Of a stretch of DNA of 35,475 nt, positions 25,217-33,775 are shown piece by piece. The notes beneath the pieces were generated by a model. The model did not search any database and was not told the origin of the DNA. It saw nothing but the letters and a program-made list of their open reading frames with translations. Source of the stretch: Aureococcus anophagefferens. Its lineage: Eukaryota > Sar > Pelagophyceae > Pelagomonadales > Pelagomonadaceae. Both the position numbers and the translations under genes were made by a program. The stretch covers positions 21,938-57,412 of the forward strand of contig NW_008705563.1 of NCBI RefSeq assembly GCF_000186865.1. The letters run 5' to 3'. The first letter of the stretch is position 1, and every line of letters begins with the position of its first letter.

Positions 25217-26959
25217 TTAGGGCCCCGTCGCGTTGGGCACGGCGGAGACTTTGGCCTTGGCGTAGTAGTCCAGGGGCCCGCAGCCCCAGTGGGTCACGTA
25301 GCCGCCGTTGCGGTCGAAGGCCGCGGACGCGGGCGGGCTCTCGGCGACGTAGTCGAGGTGGGGCGTCGACGGCACGTAGTACTCGGCGGCGTAGGTCGCG
25401 CGCCAGAAGGCCGTCATCTCGTCGACGCGGTCCGCGTAGGCGGCGTCGTAGAAGAGGTTGTGCCGCTCCTCGGGGTCCGACGGCGCGTGGAACAGGAACG
25501 ACGCCTCGACGTCGCGCGGGCACATGGAGCCGTTGTGGTGCTCGAGCCAGTTGATCGGGTCGACGCCGTCGGCGATCCAGGACGCGTTGAGCGACCGCAC
25601 GAGGAGCTTGTAGTCGCCGCGGCGCAGCGAGAGGTGCTTCGCGCTCAAGGAGAAAACCACCGTGTCGCGGCTCGCGCCGCCGCCCGCGCCCGTGACGTGG
25701 CTCCAGACGTCGAGGGAGTCGTAGGTCGGGTCCTCGTCCCGCAGGTTCGCCCCGCCGGCGAGCGACACGAAGGTCTGGAGCCAGTCGACGTGGTGCACCA
25801 GACCGCCGTAGGCCGCGCCGCGCCGCCCCGCGGGCAGGAGGCTCGACTCCACGGCGCAGGGCACGCGCGTGCCCCCGTCGAAGTCCGTGAACTTGTAGCC
25901 GCGCAGGGGCGCGTTGGACCCGGCGCAGTCCGTCGAGCACGCGGACGCGCCGTTGTCGCTGTGGACCACGAGCACGTAGTCGCGGTCGGAGTTTAATAGC
26001 CGCTCGCGGACGAGCCCGACGCCCTTGTCCACGGCCCGCAGCCCGGCGGCGAAGCGCCGCCGGCTCAACGACAATTGAACGATGCGCGACTCGTTGAGGA
26101 ACGCGTCGGCCTCGCCCGGCGCCAGCCCCGAGTCGACCTGGTCGCAGCCGTCGTTGCCGTGCATCGCGTGGTAGGCGAGCCAGAGGTGCAGGGGCCGGTC
26201 GTCCCGGTCGTCGAGGACGTCGAGCGCGAACTGGGTGAAGAGCGGCGTCGTGTGCGTGCCGAAGTAGCGGCTCCCGTTGCGCACGCCCTCGCCCTTGCGC
26301 GCCGTCATGAGGTCGCGCCACTGCGTCTGCGTTCCGTCCGCGCGGGAGAAGTTCTTCGTCTCGTGCGTGAGGTAGTTGACGCCGGACGTGAAGTAGCCCG
26401 CGAAGGACTCGAAGCCCCGGGCCCAGGGCATCAAGAGCTCGTTGCAGTGGCCGATGTTCCACTTGCCGATGCCGTGCGTCGCGTAGCCTCGCGCCTTCAG
26501 CGCCTCGGGCAGCAGGGGCGCGCCCAGGGGCACGGACCAGTTGCTATACGCATCGAGTTCGATGCCCTGGGACTCGAAGCGCGAGAAGCCCGTGCGGTGC
26601 GTGAACTTGCCGCTGAGGAGCGCCGCGCGCGCCGGGCTGCAGAACGCCTGGCCGTAGTAGTTCGTGAGCCGCACGCCGCTCGCCGCGACGCTCCGGATGT
26701 TCGGCGCCACGGCGTCCGGGAGATCCGTCGAGTCCCAGAGGTCGTTGCTGCCGACGTCGTCGAGGGTGATGAGGACGATGTCGGGCTGATTCTCGTGCGC
26801 GCCGCTCGGCGCGCTCGCCCGGACGGTCTCGGTGCTGAGCGCGACCGTTTGCTGCGGGTCCGCCGCGGGCGCGACGACGCGCGCGGCGACGAAGCAGGCC
26901 GCGGCGAGCCCCGCGGCGACGAGCCCGGCGGCCACCGCGGGGCGACGCTGCCCGCCCAT
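25217..26959 (-). CDS. Type I sulfatase (arylsulfatase B-like), membrane-anchored
   Basis: Sulfatases hydrolyse sulfate esters, here most likely on polysaccharides. The 580-residue protein starts with a short basic segment and one hydrophobic helix (about 8-30), a signal anchor or signal peptide. IVLITLDDVGSND holds the calcium-binding Asp pair (67-68). CSPARAALLSGKFTHRTG holds the formylglycine site CxPxR at Cys107-Arg111, the Cys that must be oxidised by a sulfatase-modifying enzyme. Further active-site segments are GIGKWNIGH, YHAMHG and VVHSDNGAS. The fold extends through GGTRVP and HHVDWLQTF, in the pattern of the arylsulfatase B/I/J group. Several NxS/T sites fit a secretory route. The gene is single-exon and shares a 76-bp divergent promoter with the gene at 27036. 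Confidence 0.92.
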   Translation of the reverse strand: MGGQRRPAVAAGLVAAGLAAACFVAARVVAPAADPQQTVALSTETVRASAPSGAHENQPDIVLITLDDVGSNDLWDSTDLPDAVAPNIRSVAASGVRLTNYYGQAFCSPARAALLSGKFTHRTGFSRFESQGIELDAYSNWSVPLGAPLLPEALKARGYATHGIGKWNIGHCNELLMPWARGFESFAGYFTSGVNYLTHETKNFSRADGTQTQWRDLMTARKGEGVRNGSRYFGTHTTPLFTQFALDVLDDRDDRPLHLWLAYHAMHGNDGCDQVDSGLAPGEADAFLNESRIVQLSLSRRRFAAGLRAVDKGVGLVRERLLNSDRDYVLVVHSDNGASACSTDCAGSNAPLRGYKFTDFDGGTRVPCAVESSLLPAGRRGAAYGGLVHHVDWLQTFVSLAGGANLRDEDPTYDSLDVWSHVTGAGGGASRDTVVFSLSAKHLSLRRGDYKLLVRSLNASWIADGVDPINWLEHHNGSMCPRDVEASFLFHAPSDPEERHNLFYDAAYADRVDEMTAFWRATYAAEYYVPSTPHLDYVAESPPASAAFDRNGGYVTHWGCGPLDYYAKAKVSAVPNATGP

Positions 26960-27035
26960 GCTGCGTAGGCCAACCTCGCGGATACTCTCCTAGGCATCAA
27001 GTCAAAGCTGCCGTTTTGGGTTGCGTGGGACCACG
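26960..27035. promoter_or_regulatory. Divergent promoter between sulfatase and a membrane-protein gene
   Basis: Only 76 bp separate the two ATG codons, so both promoters and 5' UTRs are compressed here or extend into coding sequence. Co-expression is plausible but unproven. No motif is named. Confidence 0.4.
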
Positions 27036-28421
27036 ATGGCGGGCTACGAGCGGCTGCCCGGGAGCCGGCGCCGCTGGGTCGCGACCCTCGCCGGGTCGGC
27101 GGCCCTGTGCGGCGCCGCCTACTACGCGGCGCCGGCGCTGCCGGCGACGCTGAGCAGCCTCGTCGCCGAGCGGCACGTCGCCACGGTCGCCGACGACGAC
27201 GACGACGGCGGCGCCACGAGCCGGGGCTCGCGGACGAAGATCACGGGCATCGGCAAGTCGACCTACTTCGCCAGCGAGCAGGGCATCCAGCGCTTCACGG
27301 CGTTCCTCGAGACCCACCTGCCCGTGAAAAAACTGGAGAACTTTGCGAGCGACGACGACGACGACGGGACTACGTGCGTCGACTGGATGAAGATGTGCAT
27401 GATGGACCGGAGCGGCATGCCCTGCAACAACTCCCACGGCAACTTCCAGCTCCACGCCGTCGACGCCATGATGCGGCCCACGGGGCCCAAGGACCTGGGC
27501 TACTACGAGAAGGCCTTCGACGAGGCCGCGGCGTCGATCGCGCGCGCGAAAAACGACGGCGCGGACTGGGACCCGCTCTGGGACACGTCCGTGGCGTTCT
27601 ACACGTCGGACCTCGACTACTACGCGCGGTCCTTTGCGGCCGCGGGCGTCAAGCACGTCATCTTCAAGTGGCACCTCGAGAATTTGGCGGACGACGACGA
27701 CGACGCGGACGCCGCGGCCTACCACTCGCTCCTCGTGCACGTCAACGGCACGATCATCAACTTGGAGCTCCAGAGCGACAATTTAACCTTATCGGAGGAC
27801 TTCTCCGTGGCCTTCGAGTCCGACATGCCGCGCTACTTTAAGCGCGAGGGCATGACGTTCCCGCCGTCGCTCGACGACGCCGCGGGCGAGAAGCCCTTCG
27901 TCTGGCCGACGAAGATCTCCTACGGCACGTCCGACGCGACGCGGGACGCCGCGTTCCTGCGGAACGTCGTGGGCTGGAATCTATTGAGCAAGAAGACGTA
28001 CGACCACGGCGTCGAGATGGCCACGTTCGAGACCGCTTCCGACCACACGACGCTCCTCCAGTACGTCCAGCGCACCTTCAACTCGGCGAGCCGCATGCAG
28101 GTCGAGGACTTCGAGACCTACCTGAACAAGGCGCACACGAAGTACATGGTCGCGCCGGACTACGGCTTCGACCGGCCCTGCGACTTCCACTTTGGGCTCG
28201 CGTCGGCCAACATCACGGACATCGTCCGCCGGAACAACGCGACGGCCGAGCCGAGCCGCTACCGCTTCTTCCACACGACGGACAGCGACTTCAGCGGCTC
28301 GAACCGCTACAACGACTCCTTCATGTACATCGCCCAGAAGGGCGGCGCGTGCGTCCAGCTCGTCGGCGAGATCACGACGCACTACGACACGGGCAACTAC
28401 TCCTTCTGCGCCGGCTACTGA
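27036..28421 (+). CDS. Unrecognised type II membrane protein with lumenal domain and poly-Asp tracts
   Basis: The ATG at 27036 gives 461 residues (an upstream TTG at 27021 is rejected). A basic start (YERLPGSRRRW) precedes one hydrophobic helix, about residues 16-42, so most of the protein lies in the lumen or outside. The rest has several NxS/T sites and a fold-like alternation of strands. FYTSDLDYYARSFAAAGVKH and KYMVAPDYGFDRPCDFHFGL loosely recall glyoxalase/VOC-type repeats, but I would not assign the family. Three (GAC)n runs insert five or so Asp residues at separate places. Its head-to-head pairing with the sulfatase gene hints at work in the same secretory or wall pathway, an inference only. 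No introns are seen. Confidence 0.72.
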   Translation: MAGYERLPGSRRRWVATLAGSAALCGAAYYAAPALPATLSSLVAERHVATVADDDDDGGATSRGSRTKITGIGKSTYFASEQGIQRFTAFLETHLPVKKLENFASDDDDDGTTCVDWMKMCMMDRSGMPCNNSHGNFQLHAVDAMMRPTGPKDLGYYEKAFDEAAASIARAKNDGADWDPLWDTSVAFYTSDLDYYARSFAAAGVKHVIFKWHLENLADDDDDADAAAYHSLLVHVNGTIINLELQSDNLTLSEDFSVAFESDMPRYFKREGMTFPPSLDDAAGEKPFVWPTKISYGTSDATRDAAFLRNVVGWNLLSKKTYDHGVEMATFETASDHTTLLQYVQRTFNSASRMQVEDFETYLNKAHTKYMVAPDYGFDRPCDFHFGLASANITDIVRRNNATAEPSRYRFFHTTDSDFSGSNRYNDSFMYIAQKGGACVQLVGEITTHYDTGNYSFCAGY

Positions 28422-28500
28422 CGCCCCCCTGTTTCCCCCCCGATTTATGCTTGTTCATCTCACACACACTTCTTACACGCGGGACGGGGGGCGGCCGCGT

Positions 28501-29232
28501 TCACTTCTTCTTGAGCACGAGGAGCGCGCTCGTCGCGCCCATGGGGTTGCCCGCGAGGTGCGGGTGCTCCGCGGAGCAGTGCTCCGTCTCGTAGTCGGCC
28601 TCGGCGTTGAGCAGCTGCTCGACGAGGGCCGTCGAGATCGTGTAGGGCGGGCCGGCCATGTAGTAGCGGACGAGCTGGATGGCCGACGTCCGATACGACG
28701 ACTCGATGGGGAAGACGAGGCTGATGACGCGCCCGCCGGGCTTGAGGAGCTTCGTCTCCTGCTTGGCCCAGCGCTCGCGCGCGCGCGGGTGCAGCGCGCA
28801 GAGGAAGGTGCAGTCGAAGATGACGTCGTAGGCGCCCTCGTGCTCGAAGAAGTCGCCCTCGACGAACTCGACCTTGTCGACGCCGGGCGACGCCTGCTCC
28901 GCGTGCCAGGCCTTGGCGGCGGCGATGGCGTGCGGGCTCATGTCGAGCGACACGACCCTGCCGACGTGCGCCGCGAGAACGATCGCGTCGTGGCCGCGGC
29001 CCGCGCCGGGGATGAGCGCGACCTCGTCGCCCTTGAGGTCCATGGTCTCGAGGTAGCGGCGCAGCGCCTCGCAGCCCGCGGGCGCGTCGAAGGCCTCGCC
29101 GGCGGGCATGCCGCCCTTCCAGAGCTCGTCCCAGTAGGGGCTCGAGCCCTCCTTGGCCGCGTCGTTGTTGTGCGTGCTGGCGGAGAAGGAGAAGAGGAAC
29201 TTGTTCGCCGCGTCGCCGTCCTTGGACGCCAT
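28501..29232 (-). CDS. TPMT/HOL-type SAM-dependent methyltransferase (thiol or halide ion methyltransferase-like)
   Basis: This group transfers methyl from S-adenosylmethionine to thiols, hydrosulfide or halide/thiocyanate ions, producing methyl halides in algae and plants. The 243-residue protein shows the family pattern in order: YWDELWKGGMPAG (family WxxxWxxGxxPW), ALIPGAGRGHDAIVLAAHVG (SAM-binding motif I), VVSLDMSPHAIAAAKA, VEGDFFEH, and YDVIFDCTFLCALHPRARERW, which is close to the plant HOL and marine TPMT-like proteins (DYTFFCAL). PGGRVISLVFP follows. Start 29232 (MASKDGDAANKF) is chosen; the ORF extends upstream through a simple Pro/His-rich repeat that looks untranslated. Which substrate it uses cannot be told from sequence. 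Confidence 0.85.
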   Translation of the reverse strand: MASKDGDAANKFLFSFSASTHNNDAAKEGSSPYWDELWKGGMPAGEAFDAPAGCEALRRYLETMDLKGDEVALIPGAGRGHDAIVLAAHVGRVVSLDMSPHAIAAAKAWHAEQASPGVDKVEFVEGDFFEHEGAYDVIFDCTFLCALHPRARERWAKQETKLLKPGGRVISLVFPIESSYRTSAIQLVRYYMAGPPYTISTALVEQLLNAEADYETEHCSAEHPHLAGNPMGATSALLVLKKK

Positions 29233-29526
29233 GCTTGGTGGTGGCGGTGGCGGCTTGGTGGCGGCTTGGTGGCGGCGGTGCTCGTGGTGGGGCTCGTGGG
29301 GCAGGCCTAGCTCGAGTTTTTTCTGCGACTGCAAGTTCTACTGCAACATGAAACAGCAGGCCGCGGCCGCGGTACAGAGCTCCCGGCAGAGTATGAAACA
29401 GCACGGGGCCTCAGCCGCGGCCGCGGTAAACAGCTCCCGGCAGAGTTTCTGCGACTGCAAGCCTACTGCAAGCCTGCTGCAAGGCCACTGCAACATGAAC
29501 ACAAGAGCACAATTAATCGCCGTCCG
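29233..29526. repeat. Spacer with GGTGGC microsatellite and a nested duplication
   Basis: At 29233-29280 lies a GGTGGC/GGCTTGGT-rich run. At 29320-29500 blocks are duplicated: TTTCTGCGACTGCAAG occurs at 29320-29335 and 29446-29461; a 33-bp block with core GCCGCGGCCGCGG and end CGGCAGAGT occurs at 29360-29392 and 29414-29446 with two differences, each copy preceded by ATGAAACAGCA; CTGCAACATGAA occurs at both outer ends. No gene is supported. The spacer lies between the start of the methyltransferase gene and the stop of the PH-domain gene, both minus. Confidence 0.75.
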
Positions 29527-31746
29527 TCAGGACAGGCCGAGGGAGACGGAGATGAAGGACGAGTCCGTCACGTCGCTCGCGGCGACGCTCGCGTCGTCGT
29601 CGTCGTCGTCGAAGGCGAGGGCCGCGGCCGCGGCCGCGTCGTGGTCGCCGGCGCTCGCGGCGGCGGCCGCGTTGGCGTCGGCGACCCAGCCGTCGCGGTC
29701 CGCGGCCGTCGCCGCGTAGAACTCGTAGCGGAAGGCGCCGTCGCCCGGCGCGGCGACGACGAAGCCGAAGCGCTTCTTCGCGGGCTTCTCGTCGGACGCC
29801 GCGGCCGTCGTCCCCGCGAGCGGGATGAGCTTGAACGTGTTCTTCGACTTGACGAACATGGACAGGCAGGGCCCGGCGTCGCGCCCGTTGTCCATGGTGC
29901 GCGTCGAGAGGCGAAAGTGGCGCTCCTTCCACTTGCGGAAGCGGCGCTTGAGCTTGACGTGGAGCCGGCCCTCGCGCGTCGTCACCGTCACGCCCGGGAA
30001 CGGTTGCGCCGCGATCGCGGGCGCGGGCGCCTCGTCCTCGTCCTCGGGCACCGTGGGCAGCGTCGCCTCGAAGGCGTCGCGCCGGTAGCGGCCGTCGTCG
30101 TCGGGCTCCGTGAAGAGCACGGACCCCTCGTCGTCGTCGTCGCCGCCGCCGGCGGCGCCGGCGTCGTCGCCCTTGAGCCGCGCGACGATGTCGAAGAACC
30201 AGGACCGGGGCTCGGAGATCTCGGAGACCTCGGGCCCGGCCCCGGTCGCCCGCGCGCCCTCGAGCGCGCGGCCCCGCGCGTCCGCGAGGCCCTCGTGCGC
30301 CGCGCTTTCCGAAAGCGCCGCGCTCTCGAAGTGGTGGTCCGCGACGAGGCGCCGCATGGCCCGCACGAGGGCCAGGCGCCGCGCCACGGACCCCGCGGCG
30401 AGCTCGACGTCGCCCGACGGGTGCGCGACTTTGAACGCCGCGAGGCCCTCGTCGTCCGCGGCGTCCGCGTCGCCCGCCATGATGATCTCGCAGCCGTCCA
30501 AAAACAGCGTCGCCACGCGCAGCGTCTCGTCGCGCGCGTCGAAGAGCTGGAGCGCCGGGCCGACGTCCGCGCCGTCGGACGTCGCGTGCGCGAGGACCCG
30601 CGCGGTCCGCGGCGTCCACTCGCCGTTCAAGTCCAGCCGCTCGAGCACGGCGCCCGCGAGGACGACGCGGTCCGGGGCGGCGACGACGACGCGGTCGTCC
30701 TCGGGCTCCCCGCGCAGGCGCGCCGCGAGCGCCGCGACGGTCGCGAGCGGGCCGCCGCCGTCCGCCGGCGGCCGCGGCGGCGCCGCGGCTCTGACCCACG
30801 CGACCAGACCCGCGGCGTCGTCCGGCGGCGCCGCGGGCGCCCGGAGCCAGCCCAGCAGCGACGGCGGCTCGTCCAATTCGTCGTCGCCGCCGAGGCCGTC
30901 GTCGTCCTCTAGTTTCTCGACGTCGAGATCGTCCTCCCTCGCGGCCGCGATGCTGCTCCGGAGCCCCGCGGCGCAGTCGACGATGTGCCGCTCGACGGCG
31001 GCGCGGATGGCCCTGGCCCAGCGCGCGCGCTCGCGCTCGTCGCCGCAGCCGAATTCGACGGCCCGGTCCATGTCCGGGTGGTCGATCGACAACGGATACA
31101 GCCCGGCGTCGCGCGGCTTCTCCGCCGCGCGGCAGCCGCCGAGGAGCACGCGCCCCGCGGCGCCGCCGCCGGCCCGGAAGAGCTGGAGCGACGGCCCGAG
31201 GTCCAGACCGTCGGCGGACCACGTCGGCCGGGTTAATTTGGCGTGCGCGCGGACCCAGCGGCCGTCGCGGCCCCGGACCCGGACCGCGCCGACGACGAGG
31301 AGCCCGTCCGCGGGCGTCATGAACTTCTCGCGCGCGAAGGCGTCGCCCGCCCGCGGCGACGTCGCGAGGTCGCCCAAACCCCGGAGCCAGGTCGTCGCGA
31401 TGCTGTGGAGCGCGGGCGCGTCGCCGTCCTGCGCAACGCAGAGCAGCTTCGGGTCCTCGAGGGCGCAGCCGTCGTCGCCCTGGTCCCGGCAGAGCGTCGC
31501 CGCCCGCAGGTCCGCGCAGACGGGGAGGCTCGGCGCCTCGCAGAGGAAGAACGACGCGCGCCAGCCCTCGGGCGGCGGCGGCGGCGGCGGCGGCGGGCCG
31601 GCGTCGTCGGCGGCGACGCTCACCGGGGGCGCCGCCGTGGTCCAGTCGAAGGACTCGGGCAGGTCCGACGCGCCGCTCGACGCGTCGCTGCCGGTCTCGT
31701 CCTCGTCCGGCACGCCTCGCACTCGTGCGAGGAAAGCTTCCATCAT
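29527..31746 (-). CDS. Protein with three pleckstrin-homology-like domains
   Basis: The 739-residue single-exon gene encodes three PH-type units. The first, about residues 145-255, has VVGAVRVRGRDGRWVRAHAK, GPSLQLFRAG and a final helix ending ERARWARAIRAAVERH. The second, about 350-470, is more divergent (EWTPRTARVLAH, GPALQLFDARDETLRVATLF, final helix RRLALVRAMRRLV). The third, about 580-690, is the clearest: LHVKLKRRFRKWKERHFRLS, PCLSMFVKSKNTFKLIPLAG, RYEFYAATAADRDGWVADAN, with the invariant Trp in the last helix. The basic first strand of the third unit suits phosphoinositide or acidic lipid binding. Linkers are Asp/Ala-rich, with a poly-Pro run near residue 50. Role unknown; membrane recruitment is the usual use of such domains. 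Start: tandem ATGs at 31746/31743. Confidence 0.82.
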   Translation of the reverse strand: MMEAFLARVRGVPDEDETGSDASSGASDLPESFDWTTAAPPVSVAADDAGPPPPPPPPPEGWRASFFLCEAPSLPVCADLRAATLCRDQGDDGCALEDPKLLCVAQDGDAPALHSIATTWLRGLGDLATSPRAGDAFAREKFMTPADGLLVVGAVRVRGRDGRWVRAHAKLTRPTWSADGLDLGPSLQLFRAGGGAAGRVLLGGCRAAEKPRDAGLYPLSIDHPDMDRAVEFGCGDERERARWARAIRAAVERHIVDCAAGLRSSIAAAREDDLDVEKLEDDDGLGGDDELDEPPSLLGWLRAPAAPPDDAAGLVAWVRAAAPPRPPADGGGPLATVAALAARLRGEPEDDRVVVAAPDRVVLAGAVLERLDLNGEWTPRTARVLAHATSDGADVGPALQLFDARDETLRVATLFLDGCEIIMAGDADAADDEGLAAFKVAHPSGDVELAAGSVARRLALVRAMRRLVADHHFESAALSESAAHEGLADARGRALEGARATGAGPEVSEISEPRSWFFDIVARLKGDDAGAAGGGDDDDEGSVLFTEPDDDGRYRRDAFEATLPTVPEDEDEAPAPAIAAQPFPGVTVTTREGRLHVKLKRRFRKWKERHFRLSTRTMDNGRDAGPCLSMFVKSKNTFKLIPLAGTTAAASDEKPAKKRFGFVVAAPGDGAFRYEFYAATAADRDGWVADANAAAAASAGDHDAAAAAALAFDDDDDDASVAASDVTDSSFISVSLGLS

Positions 31747-31822
31747 CGTCCGACGGCGGGGCAGCCTCGGCTGCTTGAAGGTTAATTGAATAGTTCAAAC
31801 CGGGGCTCGCCAGCGCTGCCCG

Positions 31823-32512
31823 ATGGCTGATCAAGAATTATTCGAATTCGCAGAGGAAGCCGTAGAGGGGCCATATTATTCGACCCTCCAGCGCGCTGTC
31901 GAACGCAATGACACGAGCTCAGTCCGCAGATTGCTCGAGCTTGGGGTTCACCCGCCGGCATTGTTTCAGACACCTGCTTTGTGTTGCGCGCTTTCCAAGG
32001 AAGTCGTCGCAATTCTGGTAGAAGCGGGCGCGAACGTCGATTGGGAAGATATTTCTGGTGGCACAGCGTTACATTTCGCAAAGGCTCGCTGTGTCGAAAA
32101 ACCAGGGCCAGAATCGTACGGAGTCCTAGCCGCTCTCATAAAGGCCGGGGCTGATGTGAACGCGAATCACCGTGTGGTGGGGTGCACCCCACTCTTTCAC
32201 CCTCATTGGTCCGATCAGTGCATCGCGCGCGCGGGCCAGCAAGCGCTCGGTGCGCGTCCAGCGACCCGTTCAGAGTTCTGGCGCCGTCGCGCTTTCCTTG
32301 CTCTACTTCGCGCGGGGGCGCTTGTGAGGACTCCTATGGCAATTTTGAAACGCCCGGATCTGTGCGAGTCCCTCAAGCGCTTCGCGGACTTCGACCAATA
32401 CTGCGCCGACCACCGCCGCGTCTGGGTCTCCGTCGTCACCAAGTGTGCCGCCGTCCCGTGGGACGCGGCCGGCGTCGTCGCGGCTTTCGTCTCTCCCCGC
32501 GGTGGCTACTAA
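31823..32512 (+). CDS. Ankyrin-repeat protein with unusual low-GC codon use
   Basis: The 229-residue protein has ankyrin helices: STLQRAVERNDTSSVRRLLE, ALCCALSKEVVAILVEAGAN, GGTALHFAKARC, VLAALIKAGADVNANHRVVG followed by CTPLFHP, and AFLALLRAGALVRTP. The C-terminal 60 residues (CADHRRVWVSVVTKCAAV, then WDAAGVVAAFV) are of the kind seen at the ends of algal ankyrin proteins of large lineage-specific families. Sampled 60-bp lines at 31860-32160 run about 47-58% GC, whereas nearby coding lines exceed 75%, and A/T-ending codons are common; the last third returns to high GC. This suggests a recently arrived or differently evolving gene, but origin is unproven. Start: ATG at 31823, 76 bp from the opposite gene's start. 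Confidence 0.78.
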   Translation: MADQELFEFAEEAVEGPYYSTLQRAVERNDTSSVRRLLELGVHPPALFQTPALCCALSKEVVAILVEAGANVDWEDISGGTALHFAKARCVEKPGPESYGVLAALIKAGADVNANHRVVGCTPLFHPHWSDQCIARAGQQALGARPATRSEFWRRRAFLALLRAGALVRTPMAILKRPDLCESLKRFADFDQYCADHRRVWVSVVTKCAAVPWDAAGVVAAFVSPRGGY

Positions 32513-32633
32513 GTGCGTTCAAAGTTTACCCTCTCGGCGCGGGCGCTCCGGCGGCACCTTCTGGCCTCGGGCTCATGTTGCACGACTAGCGAAGTGCGTT
32601 ACCGCGGCGCGCTTTCGCGCGCTCGCGCGCCGC

Positions 32634-33704
32634 CTACTCGAGCTTGCGGCTCGCCCAGTCCGCGGCGCTCGCGACGGCGCCGGGCCCCTTGACGACGTGG
32701 CCGTGCCAGGACCGGCACGTGGACTTGGCCGCGTCCTGGAAGCGGAAGTCGAGGCTCCAGCGGATGTGGTCCGACACGTTCTCGCCGCCGCGGTGGACGA
32801 GGATGTTGTTGAAGAGGAGCACGGAGCCCGGGTCGAGCTCGACGGAGACGGCCCCCGGCTCGACCTGGGCCATGATCTCGGGCTTGATGGCCGTCATGTA
32901 CGACCCCACGGGCGCGGCCGTCTCCTCGTCCGCCTTGAAGCCGTCGATGGAGTCCGGGATGGCGCCGCCTTCGAGGCCCGCGGCGCCCATGGAGTAGCAG
33001 GACACCAAGGCGTGCTCGAGGAGGCCGAGCTCGTGGGATCTGGGGACGACTTTCATACACCCGTTCCCGACGCGCGCGGGCACGAGCGGCGTCCAGACGT
33101 TGACGACCTTGCCGACGCCAAAGTTCTCGAGGCGCTCGGCCTCGGGCGCCGTGCTCGGCCCGCCGTCGCTCCGGAGGCCCGCGTCCTGGTGCCAGACGAC
33201 CGCGTGGACGGGCGAGGGCGTCTTCGGGCGCGCGCTGTAGTTCGGGTAGATCCTCGTACTCTGGGCCTCCGGGAGCAGCGCGCCGACGACGTCCAGGAGC
33301 GTCGGATCGCAGAGCAGCGCATGGAACTCCTCGCGGTGGAGCTCCGCGCGGAACAGGTTCGGCAGCTCCTCGGGGCAGCCCCGGCAGAGGTCCATGAGCC
33401 GCGTCTCGAAGGGGCTGCCCTCGCACGCGTCGGCGACGGCGCCTTTCGCCAGGAGCCGCTGGGCGAGTGCTTCCACCAGCGCGGCGCAGCCTTGCTTCGC
33501 CTCGGCGACCACCGCGTCCGAGAGCACACCGGAGACGATGACGTATCCTTGTTCGGCGTAGTGGGCCTCCCAGGCAGCCCGGTGTTCGAGCGGAAAGGTG
33601 TCGCTGCGCCGGAGCCCGACGTCGGGCTGGACCGTTTTCGCGTAGTGGCCCTTCATGTTCGGCCGCGCCGCCACCTTGGTCAATTCTTTCAGCATCTCGG
33701 CCAT
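32634..33704 (-). CDS. Phytanoyl-CoA dioxygenase (PhyH) family 2OG-Fe(II) oxygenase
   Basis: PhyH family enzymes use iron, oxygen and 2-oxoglutarate to hydroxylate lipids or small metabolites. The 356-residue protein has YAEQGYVIVSGVLSDAVVAE near the N-terminus (family: GYxxxxGxLs), VVWHQDAG with iron ligands His172 and Asp174, VVNVWTPLVPARVGNGCMKV followed by VPRSHELG, and the distal VHRGGENVSDHIRWSLDFRF with His304 and the 2-oxoglutarate-binding Arg. These match PhyH proteins from algae and bacteria that act on small molecules rather than mammalian PHYH in detail; the substrate is open. Start 33704 (MAEMLKELTKV) is the first ATG; an extension to 33758 has only TTG. It diverges from the aminotransferase gene over 71 bp. 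Confidence 0.9.
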   Translation of the reverse strand: MAEMLKELTKVAARPNMKGHYAKTVQPDVGLRRSDTFPLEHRAAWEAHYAEQGYVIVSGVLSDAVVAEAKQGCAALVEALAQRLLAKGAVADACEGSPFETRLMDLCRGCPEELPNLFRAELHREEFHALLCDPTLLDVVGALLPEAQSTRIYPNYSARPKTPSPVHAVVWHQDAGLRSDGGPSTAPEAERLENFGVGKVVNVWTPLVPARVGNGCMKVVPRSHELGLLEHALVSCYSMGAAGLEGGAIPDSIDGFKADEETAAPVGSYMTAIKPEIMAQVEPGAVSVELDPGSVLLFNNILVHRGGENVSDHIRWSLDFRFQDAAKSTCRSWHGHVVKGPGAVASAADWASRKLE

Positions 33705-33775
33705 TGTCCAATCGGCGTGGCTTCTCGTCGGCGATTTGCGGTTGTTGATGTTCAACAAACCCGATTAGTGGGCAA
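33705..33775. promoter_or_regulatory. Divergent promoter between PhyH and aminotransferase genes
   Basis: The 71-bp stretch between the two ATG codons is AT-richer than its surroundings (TGTTGATGTTCAACAAACCC) and must drive both genes. TTGTTGATGTTCAACAA at 33742-33758 is a near-perfect palindrome and could be a shared binding site; that role is speculative. Confidence 0.4.

Noticed and set aside
31823..32512. Ankyrin gene as a giant-virus insertion
   Set aside because: Ankyrin repeats alone do not indicate a virus, no other viral hallmark gene is present nearby, and the 3' third has host-like composition.
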